The notes beneath the pieces were generated by a model. That model worked only from the letters and a program-made list of their open reading frames with translations. It searched no databases and was not told the origin of the DNA. From Nocardiopsis trehalosi NBRC 14201 (GTDB taxonomy: Bacteria; Actinomycetota; Actinomycetes; Streptosporangiales; Streptosporangiaceae), in assembly GCF_001552555.1 (NCBI RefSeq), contig NZ_BCRK01000008.1:1-64000 (forward strand): a stretch of 64,000 nt of DNA, written 5' to 3'. The number at the start of each line of letters is the position of its first letter. Position 1 is the stretch's first letter. A program made the position numbers and the translations under genes. Shown in pieces: positions 1 to 7,020 of the stretch.

Positions 1-170
1 GCGGGCCCCGGGTCCGCCCGCCGCCGCCCCCGCCCGGCCCCGCGCGGTCCTCCGCCGCCCCCGCGCGGCGCGGCGCCGCTCCCCCGCCGGATTGTCGGTG
101 CGGCGCCCTAGGCTGCTGCCACGACGGCGTTCCGGCCCCGAGGACCGCCATTCCCGCAGGAGGACCCGAG

Positions 171-764
171 ATGAGCGACGACGGCCCCGACCCGCTCGGC
201 ACCCGCCCCGCCACCCCCGAGGAGTGGCGCGCCTACCTGTACGCGTACGGCGATACCTACATCCGCACGGCCAACGAGTACCAGGTGATCACGGCCGAGC
301 AGGAGGAGACCCGCTGGATGGGCGGGGAGCCCGCCACCGAGGCGGCCCTGGCGGCCGCCGAGGACCGGCTCGGCACGCGCCTGCCGCCGAGCCTGCGCGC
401 CTTCCTGCGGGCGAGCGACGGCTGGTCCGGGGTCGGCGGCTGGATCGAGGAGATCCACCCGTGCGCGCGCCTGGAGTGGATGCGCGACGAGGGCAACGGC
501 GCCTTCCTCATCGAGCTGTACCGGGGCGAGGACGACGACGACGACGAAGGCGCGGAGGAGTACGTCGCGCTGTTCATGCGCGCGCTCGTGGTGGCCGCCG
601 GGGAGGACTACTGGCTCCTCGACCCCGCGCGGGTCGGCCCGGACGGCGAGTGGCGGGCGTACCTGTTCAAGCCGAAGTACGGCGATTCGCAGGAGTTCGC
701 CGACTTCACCGCCCTCGTCCACGACAGCCACCGGACCATGGTGCACCTGGGCGGCGGCGCGTGA
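171..764 (+). CDS. SMI1/KNR4 family protein
   Basis: The 197-residue product carries the SMI1/KNR4 signature in its first half: an ARLG-like helix (AAEDRLGTRLPPSLRAFL, residues about 60-77) followed by DGW. The C-terminal part ends in hydrophobic strands typical of the fold. In bacteria this family is best known as immunity proteins against polymorphic or contact-dependent toxins, but many members stand alone with unknown roles. No toxin gene is visible beside it, although the left window edge is only 170 bases away. A run of acidic residues (EDDDDDEGAEE, about 123-133) interrupts the domain. The ATG is preceded by AGGAGGACCCGAG, a strong ribosome site. No signal peptide or membrane segment is seen, so it is probably cytoplasmic. 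It converges with the next gene. Confidence 0.85.
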   Translation: MSDDGPDPLGTRPATPEEWRAYLYAYGDTYIRTANEYQVITAEQEETRWMGGEPATEAALAAAEDRLGTRLPPSLRAFLRASDGWSGVGGWIEEIHPCARLEWMRDEGNGAFLIELYRGEDDDDDEGAEEYVALFMRALVVAAGEDYWLLDPARVGPDGEWRAYLFKPKYGDSQEFADFTALVHDSHRTMVHLGGGA

Positions 765-902
765 CACCGCCGCCGCGGCTCCGACCGGAGTCCGCCGGGA
801 CCGACCACCAGGCCGCCGGGACCGCCTGGGTCGCTCAGGGCCGTGCCGCCGCCGTGCGCGGCGGACGCGTTCCGCCGCGCGGCGCGGAGGGGGCGGGGTG
901 GA

Positions 903-1442
903 TCAGACCTCGGGGAGCCGCAGCTCCATCCCGGGTTCGAGCTCGGGGCCCGACAACTCGTTGATGCGCACGATGTCGTGCACGGTCCGCCGGGGGTCGA
1001 CCCCGGGGCGGGCCCGCTCGGCGATGCCCCACAGGGTGTCGCCGTCGCGGACGACCACCGTGGCGGGGTCGCCGGGGAGGAAGACGTTGCCGGTGGGGGC
1101 GCCGGAGGCGGACGCCCCGGCGGCCACGGCGGTGAGGAACAGCAGGGAGAGCACCCCGGTGGCGGTGGCCGACGCCGCCGAGACGAGCACCACGCGGCCG
1201 CGCCGGGTGAGCCGCGCCCACGCGCGGCCGGGGAGGGCGGTCCAGGTCTCGCGGGCGGCCGCCGCGTAGACCTCGGACAGCTCGGGTAGCTCGGGCAGGT
1301 CGGCCGGGACCCGCGCGGTCCTGCGCGCGGGCGGGTACGGCCGGTCGGCCCGGACCTGGGACGCGGCGCGCCACTCGGGGATCTCGACCGCCCAGTCGAA
1401 CAGGACGGGCCCCCCGGGCCGCGGCATGGAAAGTTCTGACAT
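903..1442 (-). CDS. LysM domain membrane protein, probable SOS-induced division inhibitor type
   Basis: The 179-residue protein has a polar N-terminus, one membrane helix (about residues 82-110) and a C-terminal LysM peptidoglycan-binding domain (about 128-177, containing VVRDGDTLWGIAERA). It is divergent from lexA, and three LexA-type boxes lie just upstream. Small LysM membrane proteins in this position (YneA, DivS or ChiZ types) delay septation during DNA damage in other Gram-positives, so a similar role is inferred by position and architecture, not sequence identity. I chose the ATG at 1442 because AAGGTGGGGG precedes it. An in-frame ATG lies at 1427, and a start as far back as 1556 would run through the SOS boxes. 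LysM faces outward and the basic stretch before the helix stays inside. Confidence 0.85.
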   Translation of the reverse strand: MSELSMPRPGGPVLFDWAVEIPEWRAASQVRADRPYPPARRTARVPADLPELPELSEVYAAAARETWTALPGRAWARLTRRGRVVLVSAASATATGVLSLLFLTAVAAGASASGAPTGNVFLPGDPATVVVRDGDTLWGIAERARPGVDPRRTVHDIVRINELSGPELEPGMELRLPEV

Positions 1443-1453
1443 GACCCCCACCT

Positions 1454-1537
1454 TCGAACGCCCGTTCGTTAGAACTAGCGTTCGACTATTACCGCATCTC
1501 GGCGATTTTTTCATCACCGGCTCGAACGTTTGTTTGA
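1454..1537. promoter_or_regulatory. Three LexA (SOS) boxes in the lexA/LysM intergenic region
   Basis: Three near-palindromes fit the Gram-positive/actinobacterial LexA consensus TCGAAC-N4-GTTCGA. TCGAACGCCCGTTCGT (1454-1469) is followed with no gap by TAGAACTAGCGTTCGA (1470-1485), and TCGAACGTTTGTTTGA lies at 1522-1537. The tandem pair sits 12 bases upstream of the LysM gene start and probably covers its promoter; the third is closer to lexA. LexA autorepression and LysM control from shared boxes is the expected reading. Confidence 0.88.
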
Positions 1538-1722
1538 TATTGCCCTGTGCAGGCACTAACGTTGGACATGTTTCACTGCGGTATCGGCGTAGCCACCACC
1601 GGGGTGGCTGATTCCGCCAATACCGCGTCGGACGGTCGTACGGTTCGGCCCGCGGGCGCGGGGCGCTCCCGACTGCTGCGACACCCCAACGCCCTGAACA
1701 CCGACCGCCGAGGAGGCCGGCC

Positions 1723-2490
1723 GTGCCGGAGGAGAACCACGGAACGCAGGAACCTCACGCGGGCGGAGCATCCGTCACCGCGCTGCGGTCCACCGCGACG
1801 CCGCCGGAGGCCGGGGGTCCCGCGCCCGGTACGGACGGTGCCGCACCGAAGCTCACGGCGCGCCAGCAGAGCGTTCTGAACTGCATCCACCGGTACGTTC
1901 GGCAGCGCGGGTACCCACCGTCCATCCGGGAGATCGGCGACGCGGTGGGGCTGTCGAGCCCCTCCAGTGTCGCGCACCAATTGAAGGTGTTGCAACGCAA
2001 GGGGTACCTTCACCGCGACCAGAATCGCCCACGAGCGGTCGAAATTCGCATACCGGGCCAGCCTCCGGTGCGGTCCTGGGACCACCTCGACGACACCCCG
2101 CGCGCCGACGACTCCCGGGCCACGGACGTCCCGGTCGTCGGCCGAATCGCGGCCGGCGGGCCCATCCTCGCCGAGGAGGCCATCGAGGACGTCCTCACGC
2201 TGCCCAAGCAGCTCGTCGGCGAGGGCCGGCTGTTCATGCTGAACGTCGTCGGCGATTCGATGATCGACGCCGCCATCACCGATGGTGACCTGGTCGTCGT
2301 CCGCCAGCAGCCCGAGGCCAACAACGGCGACATCGTCGCGGCCCTGCTCGACGACGAGGCCACCGTGAAGACGTTCAAGCGCGACGGCGACCACGTCTGG
2401 CTGCTGCCGCGCAACGACGCCTACGAGCCCATCAAGGGCGACCAGGCCACCATCCTGGGCAAGGTCGTGGCCGTTCTCCGCCGTGTCTGA
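1723..2490 (+). CDS. lexA: LexA repressor
   Basis: The 255-residue protein is the SOS master repressor, which is cleaved when RecA filaments form on single-stranded DNA. The N-terminal winged helix (about residues 44-108, [13 protein letters not shown], then the recognition helix [13 protein letters not shown]) binds SOS boxes. The self-cleavage Ala144-Gly145 bond lies in RIAAGG. The catalytic Ser179 is in VVGDSM and Lys216 in EATVKTF. An extra tail of about 40 residues rich in Gly, Pro and Ala precedes the usual start, as in other actinobacteria. The start is GTG at 1723, six bases after AGGAGG. It is controlled by the boxes at 1454-1537, and a long inverted repeat follows the stop. Confidence 0.97.
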   Translation: MPEENHGTQEPHAGGASVTALRSTATPPEAGGPAPGTDGAAPKLTARQQSVLNCIHRYVRQRGYPPSIREIGDAVGLSSPSSVAHQLKVLQRKGYLHRDQNRPRAVEIRIPGQPPVRSWDHLDDTPRADDSRATDVPVVGRIAAGGPILAEEAIEDVLTLPKQLVGEGRLFMLNVVGDSMIDAAITDGDLVVVRQQPEANNGDIVAALLDDEATVKTFKRDGDHVWLLPRNDAYEPIKGDQATILGKVVAVLRRV

Positions 2491-2529
2491 TCCCTAACCG
2501 CTCGGTACGTCACGACTCGGTATCTGTTT

Positions 2530-2572
2530 GGCACGCCCCCGTGATCTTCGCCGAAGATCACGGGGGCGTGCC
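2530..2572. terminator. Perfect 21-bp inverted repeat downstream of lexA
   Basis: GGCACGCCCCCGTGATCTTC plus one G (2530-2550) is repeated exactly as its reverse complement at 2552-2572 around a single central base. It lies 40 bases after the lexA stop and could fold into a very stable hairpin, probably acting as a terminator. There is no T-tract, which is usual for high-GC actinobacteria. The arm length and near-zero spacer would also suit a protein-binding palindrome. Confidence 0.65.
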
Positions 2573-2775
2573 CGTTTCGGAATGCAAGGGTTATCGGCGC
2601 ACCGCGCCCGGGCGCCGGGCCGCCGCGCCGCTCCGGCGGCCGGGGGCGGCCACCGCCCGGCCCCGCCAGGGACCATGGTCCCCTACCGCCCGGTACCCGA
2701 TGTGGGCAGCACCACCCCGCGCCCGTCCGCCGCCACCCCGCTCCGGCCCCCCGCCGGCCCCCGTACCGTAGGGGC

Positions 2776-3849
2776 ATGCCCTTCGCGTCCCCCTCCCTCC
2801 GCCGCGCCGCCCTGTCCGCCGCCCTCCTCCTGGCCGCCACCGGGTGCGGGGCGCGCGAGGACTCCGCCCCCGAGGCCGAGCCGCCCGGCGCGGCGCCCGA
2901 GGAGCAGGAGGTCGGCTTCGACAGCGGGCCCGACACCCTCCACGGCACCCTCGCGGTGCCCCGGGGCGCCGACGGCCCGGTCCCGGCGGCCCTGATCATC
3001 TCCGGCAGCGGCCCCACCGACCGCGACGGCGACAACCCGATGCGGCCCGACGCCGGCACCAACGAGAACTTCGCCCGCGTCCTCGCCGACAACGGGGTGG
3101 CCTCCCTGCGCTACGACAAGCTGGGCAGCGGCGAGACCGGCATGGGTGGACGCGACGAGGACACCCCCGTCGGCTACGACGTGTTCGAGCAGGGGATGGC
3201 CGACGCGTACGCGTTCCTGGCCGACCGCCCGGAGGTCGACCCCGAGCGCCTGCTGGTGCTGGGCCACAGCGAGGGCGCCCTGTTCGCGCTGCGCGCGCCC
3301 GCCGTCGCCGGGGACCATCCGCCGGCCGCCCTGGTGCTGGCCGCTCCCCCGGGGGGCCGCTACCTCGACACGCTCGACCGGCAGCTGACCGACCAGGTGC
3401 GCCTCCAGGAGAGCGCGGGCGCGCTCGACCCGGCCGGCGCCGAGGACCTGCTGTCGGACGCCCGCTACGCCATCTCCGAGGTGCGCGCGGGCAGCGACCT
3501 CGATCCCGACCCCGCCCCCGAGCTGGGCGGCGTGTTCTCGCCCTCGGTGGCGCCGTTCCTGCGCGAGATCGACGCCCTGGACCCGGTGGAGCTGGGGCGG
3601 GGGCTGCCGGAGGGCGTGGCCACCCTGGTGCTGTGGGGCGAGGCCGACACCCAGGTCGCCCGCGAGGACGTCGACCGGCTCATGACCGGCCTGCCCGACG
3701 CCGAACGGGTCGACGTGCCGGACGCCGACCACGTGTTCCGGGTGCAGGACGACGCCCCCGGGGCGGCGGTGCTGGACGCCGACCGCCCGTTCGCGCCCGG
3801 TACCGCCGAGGCCCTCGCCGACTTCCTCCCCGCCGCTCTCGACCGCTGA
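2776..3849 (+). CDS. Alpha/beta-hydrolase, putative lipoprotein
   Basis: The 357-residue product has a lipoprotein-type signal (basic start, then a hydrophobic run ending LLLAATGC with Cys24 as the likely lipidated residue). The mature region is an alpha/beta-hydrolase: the oxyanion region IISGSGPTDRDGDN (about 74-87), nucleophile elbow GHSEG with Ser165, a likely acid in WGEAD, and His in DADHVF near the C-terminus. The layout resembles the YbbA/EstX-like serine hydrolases related to dienelactone and S9-type families, whose substrates vary. The protein is presumably anchored outside the membrane. The start ATG is the first in frame before the signal peptide, with no strong Shine-Dalgarno sequence. 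The substrate cannot be deduced. Confidence 0.85.
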   Translation: MPFASPSLRRAALSAALLLAATGCGAREDSAPEAEPPGAAPEEQEVGFDSGPDTLHGTLAVPRGADGPVPAALIISGSGPTDRDGDNPMRPDAGTNENFARVLADNGVASLRYDKLGSGETGMGGRDEDTPVGYDVFEQGMADAYAFLADRPEVDPERLLVLGHSEGALFALRAPAVAGDHPPAALVLAAPPGGRYLDTLDRQLTDQVRLQESAGALDPAGAEDLLSDARYAISEVRAGSDLDPDPAPELGGVFSPSVAPFLREIDALDPVELGRGLPEGVATLVLWGEADTQVAREDVDRLMTGLPDAERVDVPDADHVFRVQDDAPGAAVLDADRPFAPGTAEALADFLPAALDR

Positions 3850-4005
3850 GGGCCCGGGGCCGCCGGGCGGCTCCGCACACCGCCCGGTGGGTGGTGCGAC
3901 GCGGCCGTGCCCCCCTGAGGGCCGCGCCCGGCGGGTCGGGGCCGATGCTCCCGCCCGGCGGGGGCCGCCTCGGCCCCGGCCTCGGCCCGCCGCGCGGAAC
4001 GGCCG

Positions 4006-4494
4006 TCAGCCCAGCCCGTCGGGGACGATGCGGAGCTTGTCCGCGATGCGGGCCAGGGCCTTCAGGTCGGTCGCGGTGAGCGCGTCGAGGACGGTGCCGC
4101 GCACCGAGCGCAGGTGGGTGGGCGCCGCCAGGTGCACGACGTCGAAGCCGGCGTCGGTGAGTTCGGCGAGCGTGTAGCGGCCGTCGTCCGGGTCGGGCAT
4201 CCGGACGACCCAGCCCCGCTGCTCACACCGCTTGACGACGTTGGACAGCCGGGACAGCGACCCGCTGGCGAGGAAGGCGAGCTCGCCCATGCGCAGCCTG
4301 CGCCGCGGGGCCTCGGAGAGGTGGCTGAGCACCAGGTACTCGAACAGCGTGAGGCCGTGCTCCTGCCGCAGCGGCGACTCCAGCCTGCCGGGCAGCAGCA
4401 GGATGAGGGAGATCAGCCCCGTCCACGCCGCCTTCTCCCGCTCGTCGAGCCAGCGCGGCTCCGCGTCGTCCGCGTGTCCGCCCGTACCGCCCAT
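4006..4494 (-). CDS. MarR family transcriptional regulator
   Basis: The 162-residue protein has the MarR winged-helix architecture: helices at 30-60 (LILLLPGRLESPLRQEHGL), a recognition region (RLRMGELAFLASGSLSRLSNVVKRCEQRGWV, about 82-112) and the wing (RMPDPDDGRYTLAELTDAG). It is divergent from a RidA-family gene, and two related imperfect palindromes sit between them, so it most likely represses both itself and ridA. MarR proteins usually release DNA on binding small aromatic ligands or oxidants. The start ATG is preceded by GGGAGGGCCC. It converges with the hydrolase gene upstream. Confidence 0.92.
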   Translation of the reverse strand: MGGTGGHADDAEPRWLDEREKAAWTGLISLILLLPGRLESPLRQEHGLTLFEYLVLSHLSEAPRRRLRMGELAFLASGSLSRLSNVVKRCEQRGWVVRMPDPDDGRYTLAELTDAGFDVVHLAAPTHLRSVRGTVLDALTATDLKALARIADKLRIVPDGLG

Positions 4495-4548
4495 GGGCCC
4501 TCCCGTTCCTCGTGCGTTCTCCCGCCCCGCCTTTCGACGGAGACGGCC

Positions 4549-4603
4549 ATCACTTTGCGCTTGAAGTCATCGCTCACTATTCTCACTTTACGCGTGAAGT
4601 CAT
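4549..4603. promoter_or_regulatory. Two repeated operator-like elements between MarR and RidA genes
   Basis: TCACTTTGCGCTTGAAGTCAT (4550-4570) recurs as TCACTTTACGCGTGAAGTCAT (4583-4603), 33 bases apart on the same strand. The second copy is nearly palindromic (ACTTTACGCGTGAAGT, 14 of 16 positions symmetric). Two spaced copies in a divergent MarR promoter are the usual arrangement for MarR dimer binding and autoregulation. Confidence 0.72.
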
Positions 4604-4645
4604 ATGCGGAGATATGCCCCCCTATGGACAGAGAGAAGAAGCGCC

Positions 4646-5071
4646 ATGAGCACCGTCACCTTCGGCGTCGCCCCGGGCTTCGGCGAGAAACTGAACGCGG
4701 CCCTCGGCTACAGCGGGGCCGTCCGCGTCGGCGACCGGGTCGAGACCTCCGGCCAGGCCGGGGTGGACGACGACCTGGTCGTCCCCGACGCGCTGGAGGA
4801 CGAGATCGTCCAGGCCTTCGACAACGTCGAGCGCACCCTGGCCACGGTCGGCGCCACCTGGAAGGACGTCATCCATGTCAACTCCTACCACAAGGTCGCG
4901 CCGGGGGACGGCGTCATCGGCGACGACCACAACACGGTCATGGCCGAGCAGTTCCGCCGCCGCCTCGGCGGCCGCGAGCCGATCTGGACCGAGACCGGCG
5001 TCACGGCCCTCGGCCTCGCCGCCATGCGGGTGGAGATCCGCGTGACCGCCGTCGTCGGCTCGGAGGACTGA
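4646..5071 (+). CDS. RidA family protein (YjgF/YER057c/UK114)
   Basis: The 141-residue product has RidA features: SGQAGVDDDLVVP near residue 31-43, WKDVIHVNSYHK (about 72-83), and the C-terminal EIRVTAVVG strand whose Arg binds carboxylate in active family members. True RidA proteins deaminate reactive imine/enamine intermediates produced by PLP enzymes. Related Rid subfamilies act in other catabolic steps, so the substrate is open. I chose the ATG at 4646 because AGAGAAGAAG precedes it; an in-frame ATG 14 codons earlier would start inside the operator region. The divergent MarR gene suggests induction by a small molecule. Confidence 0.9.
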   Translation: MSTVTFGVAPGFGEKLNAALGYSGAVRVGDRVETSGQAGVDDDLVVPDALEDEIVQAFDNVERTLATVGATWKDVIHVNSYHKVAPGDGVIGDDHNTVMAEQFRRRLGGREPIWTETGVTALGLAAMRVEIRVTAVVGSED

Positions 5072-5156
5072 GCCGGCGCCCCCGGTGGCCGGGCCGCGGC
5101 CACCGCGGTCCACCCGACCACTCCCCCACCGCACCGGGCCGCCCCGGAAACCGCTG

Positions 5157-5179
5157 CGCCCCGCCGGTCCGGCGGGGCG
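5157..5179. terminator. GC-rich hairpin between convergent genes
   Basis: A ten-base-pair stem (CGCCCCGCCG with CGGCGGGGCG) around a three-base loop lies between the converging RidA gene and the membrane protein gene at 5190. It could terminate transcription from both sides. No T-tract is present. Confidence 0.5.
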
Positions 5180-5189
5180 GCTCCCTGGT

Positions 5190-6275
5190 CTAGTAGTCGC
5201 CCTCCTCGATGCGGGCGACGGTCGCGCGGGCGATCTCCTCGGCGGCGGCGAGCGACTCGTCCTCGGGGATGGCCCCGCTGACGTGGTAGTCGATCGACGC
5301 GGTGTAGCAGGTCAGGGTGTACAGGTTGGACAGCCGCACGCCCACGCAGCCCCAGGCGAAGCCCTGGCTGCTCTCGTTCCACGCGTACGCCTCGTCGCCC
5401 AGGTCGTTGATGGGCTCGGGGGCGCGCTCGCGGGAGGCGGCGGCCAGCGCGTCGGACGCCTGCTGCTCGCCGTCGGTCCCGCCGTGGTCGCCGTTGCGGA
5501 TGAGCACCAGCCGGGCGGCGGCGGGGACCTCGGTGGAGTCCTCGGCCGTCCCCCAGCGGCACTCGTGGCCGTCGCGCCAGGTGGGGTCGAGCCCTTCGAC
5601 GGGCTGCTCGATCTCGGTGCGGCGCTCGGGGACCCGGGCGTCGAGCGCCTCGGTCTCGCCGACCTCGCAGCCGGGGGCGGCCTCGTAGGCCCCGGCGCCC
5701 ACGGTGAGCGAGACGATCGCCCACACGCCGCCGACCACCATGAGCAGGGCGGCGGCCGCGAGAACGGAGATGGCGGCGACCGCGCACCCCCGGCTCTGCC
5801 GGGGCGCGGAGCGCACCGGCTCGGGTTCGGGGGCGGCGGCGTGGCCGTAGGGTCCGGGCTGCCCGGGCGGCGGTCCGGGCGGACCCGGCGGCGGGCCGAA
5901 GGGCGGGCGGGGCCCGCCGGCCGGCGGCGGGGCCGCGGGCGCGCCGGCGCCCGGCGGTACCGGCCCCGGCTGCCACGCCCCGGCGGGCGCGGGCGCGCCC
6001 TGCGGGACGGCCGGGCCGGGGTGCGGTCCCCCGTTCGCCGGTGCGGGCGGTCCGCCCTGGCCGGCCGGGTCCGACGCTCCGGGTGCGTCCGGCCGCGGGT
6101 CGTCGCCGGGCGGCGGGAACCAGGGGGCGGGGGCGCCGTCGGCACCGCCGTGGTCCGGCGCGCCGGGGCGGCCGGGGCCGGCCGCGGCCCCCTCGGCGGG
6201 GGGCGGTCCGGACGGTGACCCGCCGGGCGGTCCGGGCGGCCCGTCCTCGGGCCGGCCGGAAGGCGGCTGGGTCAT
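5190..6275 (-). CDS. Proline/glycine-rich single-pass membrane protein with extracellular domain
   Basis: The 361-residue protein has a long low-complexity Pro/Gly/Ala-rich N-terminal half (about 1-165), one membrane helix (VAAISVLAAAALLMVVGG region, about 167-190) and an extracellular domain of about 165 residues. The outer domain starts YEAAPGC and has the motif LGDEAYAW plus several cysteines, reminiscent of DUF3558-like lipoproteins. The same pattern (YTAAPGC, LGEDALAW) occurs in the next protein, encoded at 6368-7015, so the two are paralogs. Pro/Gly-rich cytoplasmic heads on membrane proteins are frequent in actinobacteria and may mediate clustering. The ATG follows GAGGAGGCCACC. Function is unknown. 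Confidence 0.8.
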   Translation of the reverse strand: MTQPPSGRPEDGPPGPPGGSPSGPPPAEGAAAGPGRPGAPDHGGADGAPAPWFPPPGDDPRPDAPGASDPAGQGGPPAPANGGPHPGPAVPQGAPAPAGAWQPGPVPPGAGAPAAPPPAGGPRPPFGPPPGPPGPPPGQPGPYGHAAAPEPEPVRSAPRQSRGCAVAAISVLAAAALLMVVGGVWAIVSLTVGAGAYEAAPGCEVGETEALDARVPERRTEIEQPVEGLDPTWRDGHECRWGTAEDSTEVPAAARLVLIRNGDHGGTDGEQQASDALAAASRERAPEPINDLGDEAYAWNESSQGFAWGCVGVRLSNLYTLTCYTASIDYHVSGAIPEDESLAAAEEIARATVARIEEGDY

Positions 6276-6367
6276 GGTGGCCTCCTCATCGCGCGCTTCG
6301 CCATCGGCGGACGCCTTACGGTACTAGGGTCGGCCCGCCCGCCGGGGGCACCGGCGCGGGCGCGCCC

Positions 6368-7015
6368 TCACAGCTCCTCGGCCACCCGCTCGGCGACGGC
6401 CACCGCCCCGTCGCGGGCGGCGCCATAGGGCAGCGCCGTTCCGTCGGTGCCGTCGTCGCCGCCGTAGTAGACCCGCACGACCAGGTTGTCGCGGCGGAAC
6501 GCGACCTCGGCGGCGGTGCCGGTGGAGGTGCTGGGCCAGGCCAGCGCGTCCTCGCCCAGCGGCGCCACCGGGGCGGCGCCTTCGAGTTCGGCGACGGGCC
6601 CCAGCCGCTCCAGCTCGGCGGCCGCCGACCGCGCCCCGCTGACCTCGCCGGAGCGGTCGGTGTAGTGGGCGGTGAGGTCGACGTGCAGCGAGCGCGGCGG
6701 TTCGCCGTCGACGCCGACGGAGGTCCACACGCAGGTGGCGCCGTCGCCCCCGTGCAGGGGGCCGTGCTCGGCGGCGTCGAGCCGCGCGCCGGGCACCGCG
6801 GCCTCGACCGCGTCGGCGGGGACGTCGCCGCACCCGGGCGCGGCGGTGTAGGCGTCGTCGGCGCCGGCCCGCACGGCCGGGGCGTCCGCCCCCAGGACGA
6901 GGCCGGCGGTGACCGCCGCGGCGGAGATCAGCACGACCCCGCCGGCGGCGAGCAGCCACCGCCGTCCCGGGGTGGCGACGGCGGCACCCCACGTGCTCCG
7001 CACCCGAGTGGCCAC
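6368..7015 (-). CDS. Membrane-anchored extracellular protein, paralog of the protein at 5190-6275
   Basis: The 215-residue product has a short basic N-terminus, one membrane helix (WLLAAGGVVLISAAAVTAG, about 20-38) and an extracellular domain beginning YTAAPGC. It shares with its neighbour the spacing of YxAAPGC, a second Cys (TCVW), a conserved LGEDALAW and a final region of paired strands (NLVVRVYYGG). Its GTG start (7015) lies only five bases after the leuS stop, with GGTGGGC inside the leuS end as ribosome site, so its translation is probably coupled to leuS. It lacks the Pro-rich head of its paralog. No function is known. Confidence 0.8.
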   Translation of the reverse strand: MATRVRSTWGAAVATPGRRWLLAAGGVVLISAAAVTAGLVLGADAPAVRAGADDAYTAAPGCGDVPADAVEAAVPGARLDAAEHGPLHGGDGATCVWTSVGVDGEPPRSLHVDLTAHYTDRSGEVSGARSAAAELERLGPVAELEGAAPVAPLGEDALAWPSTSTGTAAEVAFRRDNLVVRVYYGGDDGTDGTALPYGAARDGAVAVAERVAEEL

Positions 7016-7020
7016 GGCGC

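Noticed and set aside
903-1556. Longer 217-residue LysM protein
   Set aside because: The extra 38 codons would run through all three SOS boxes, which must be the promoter region.
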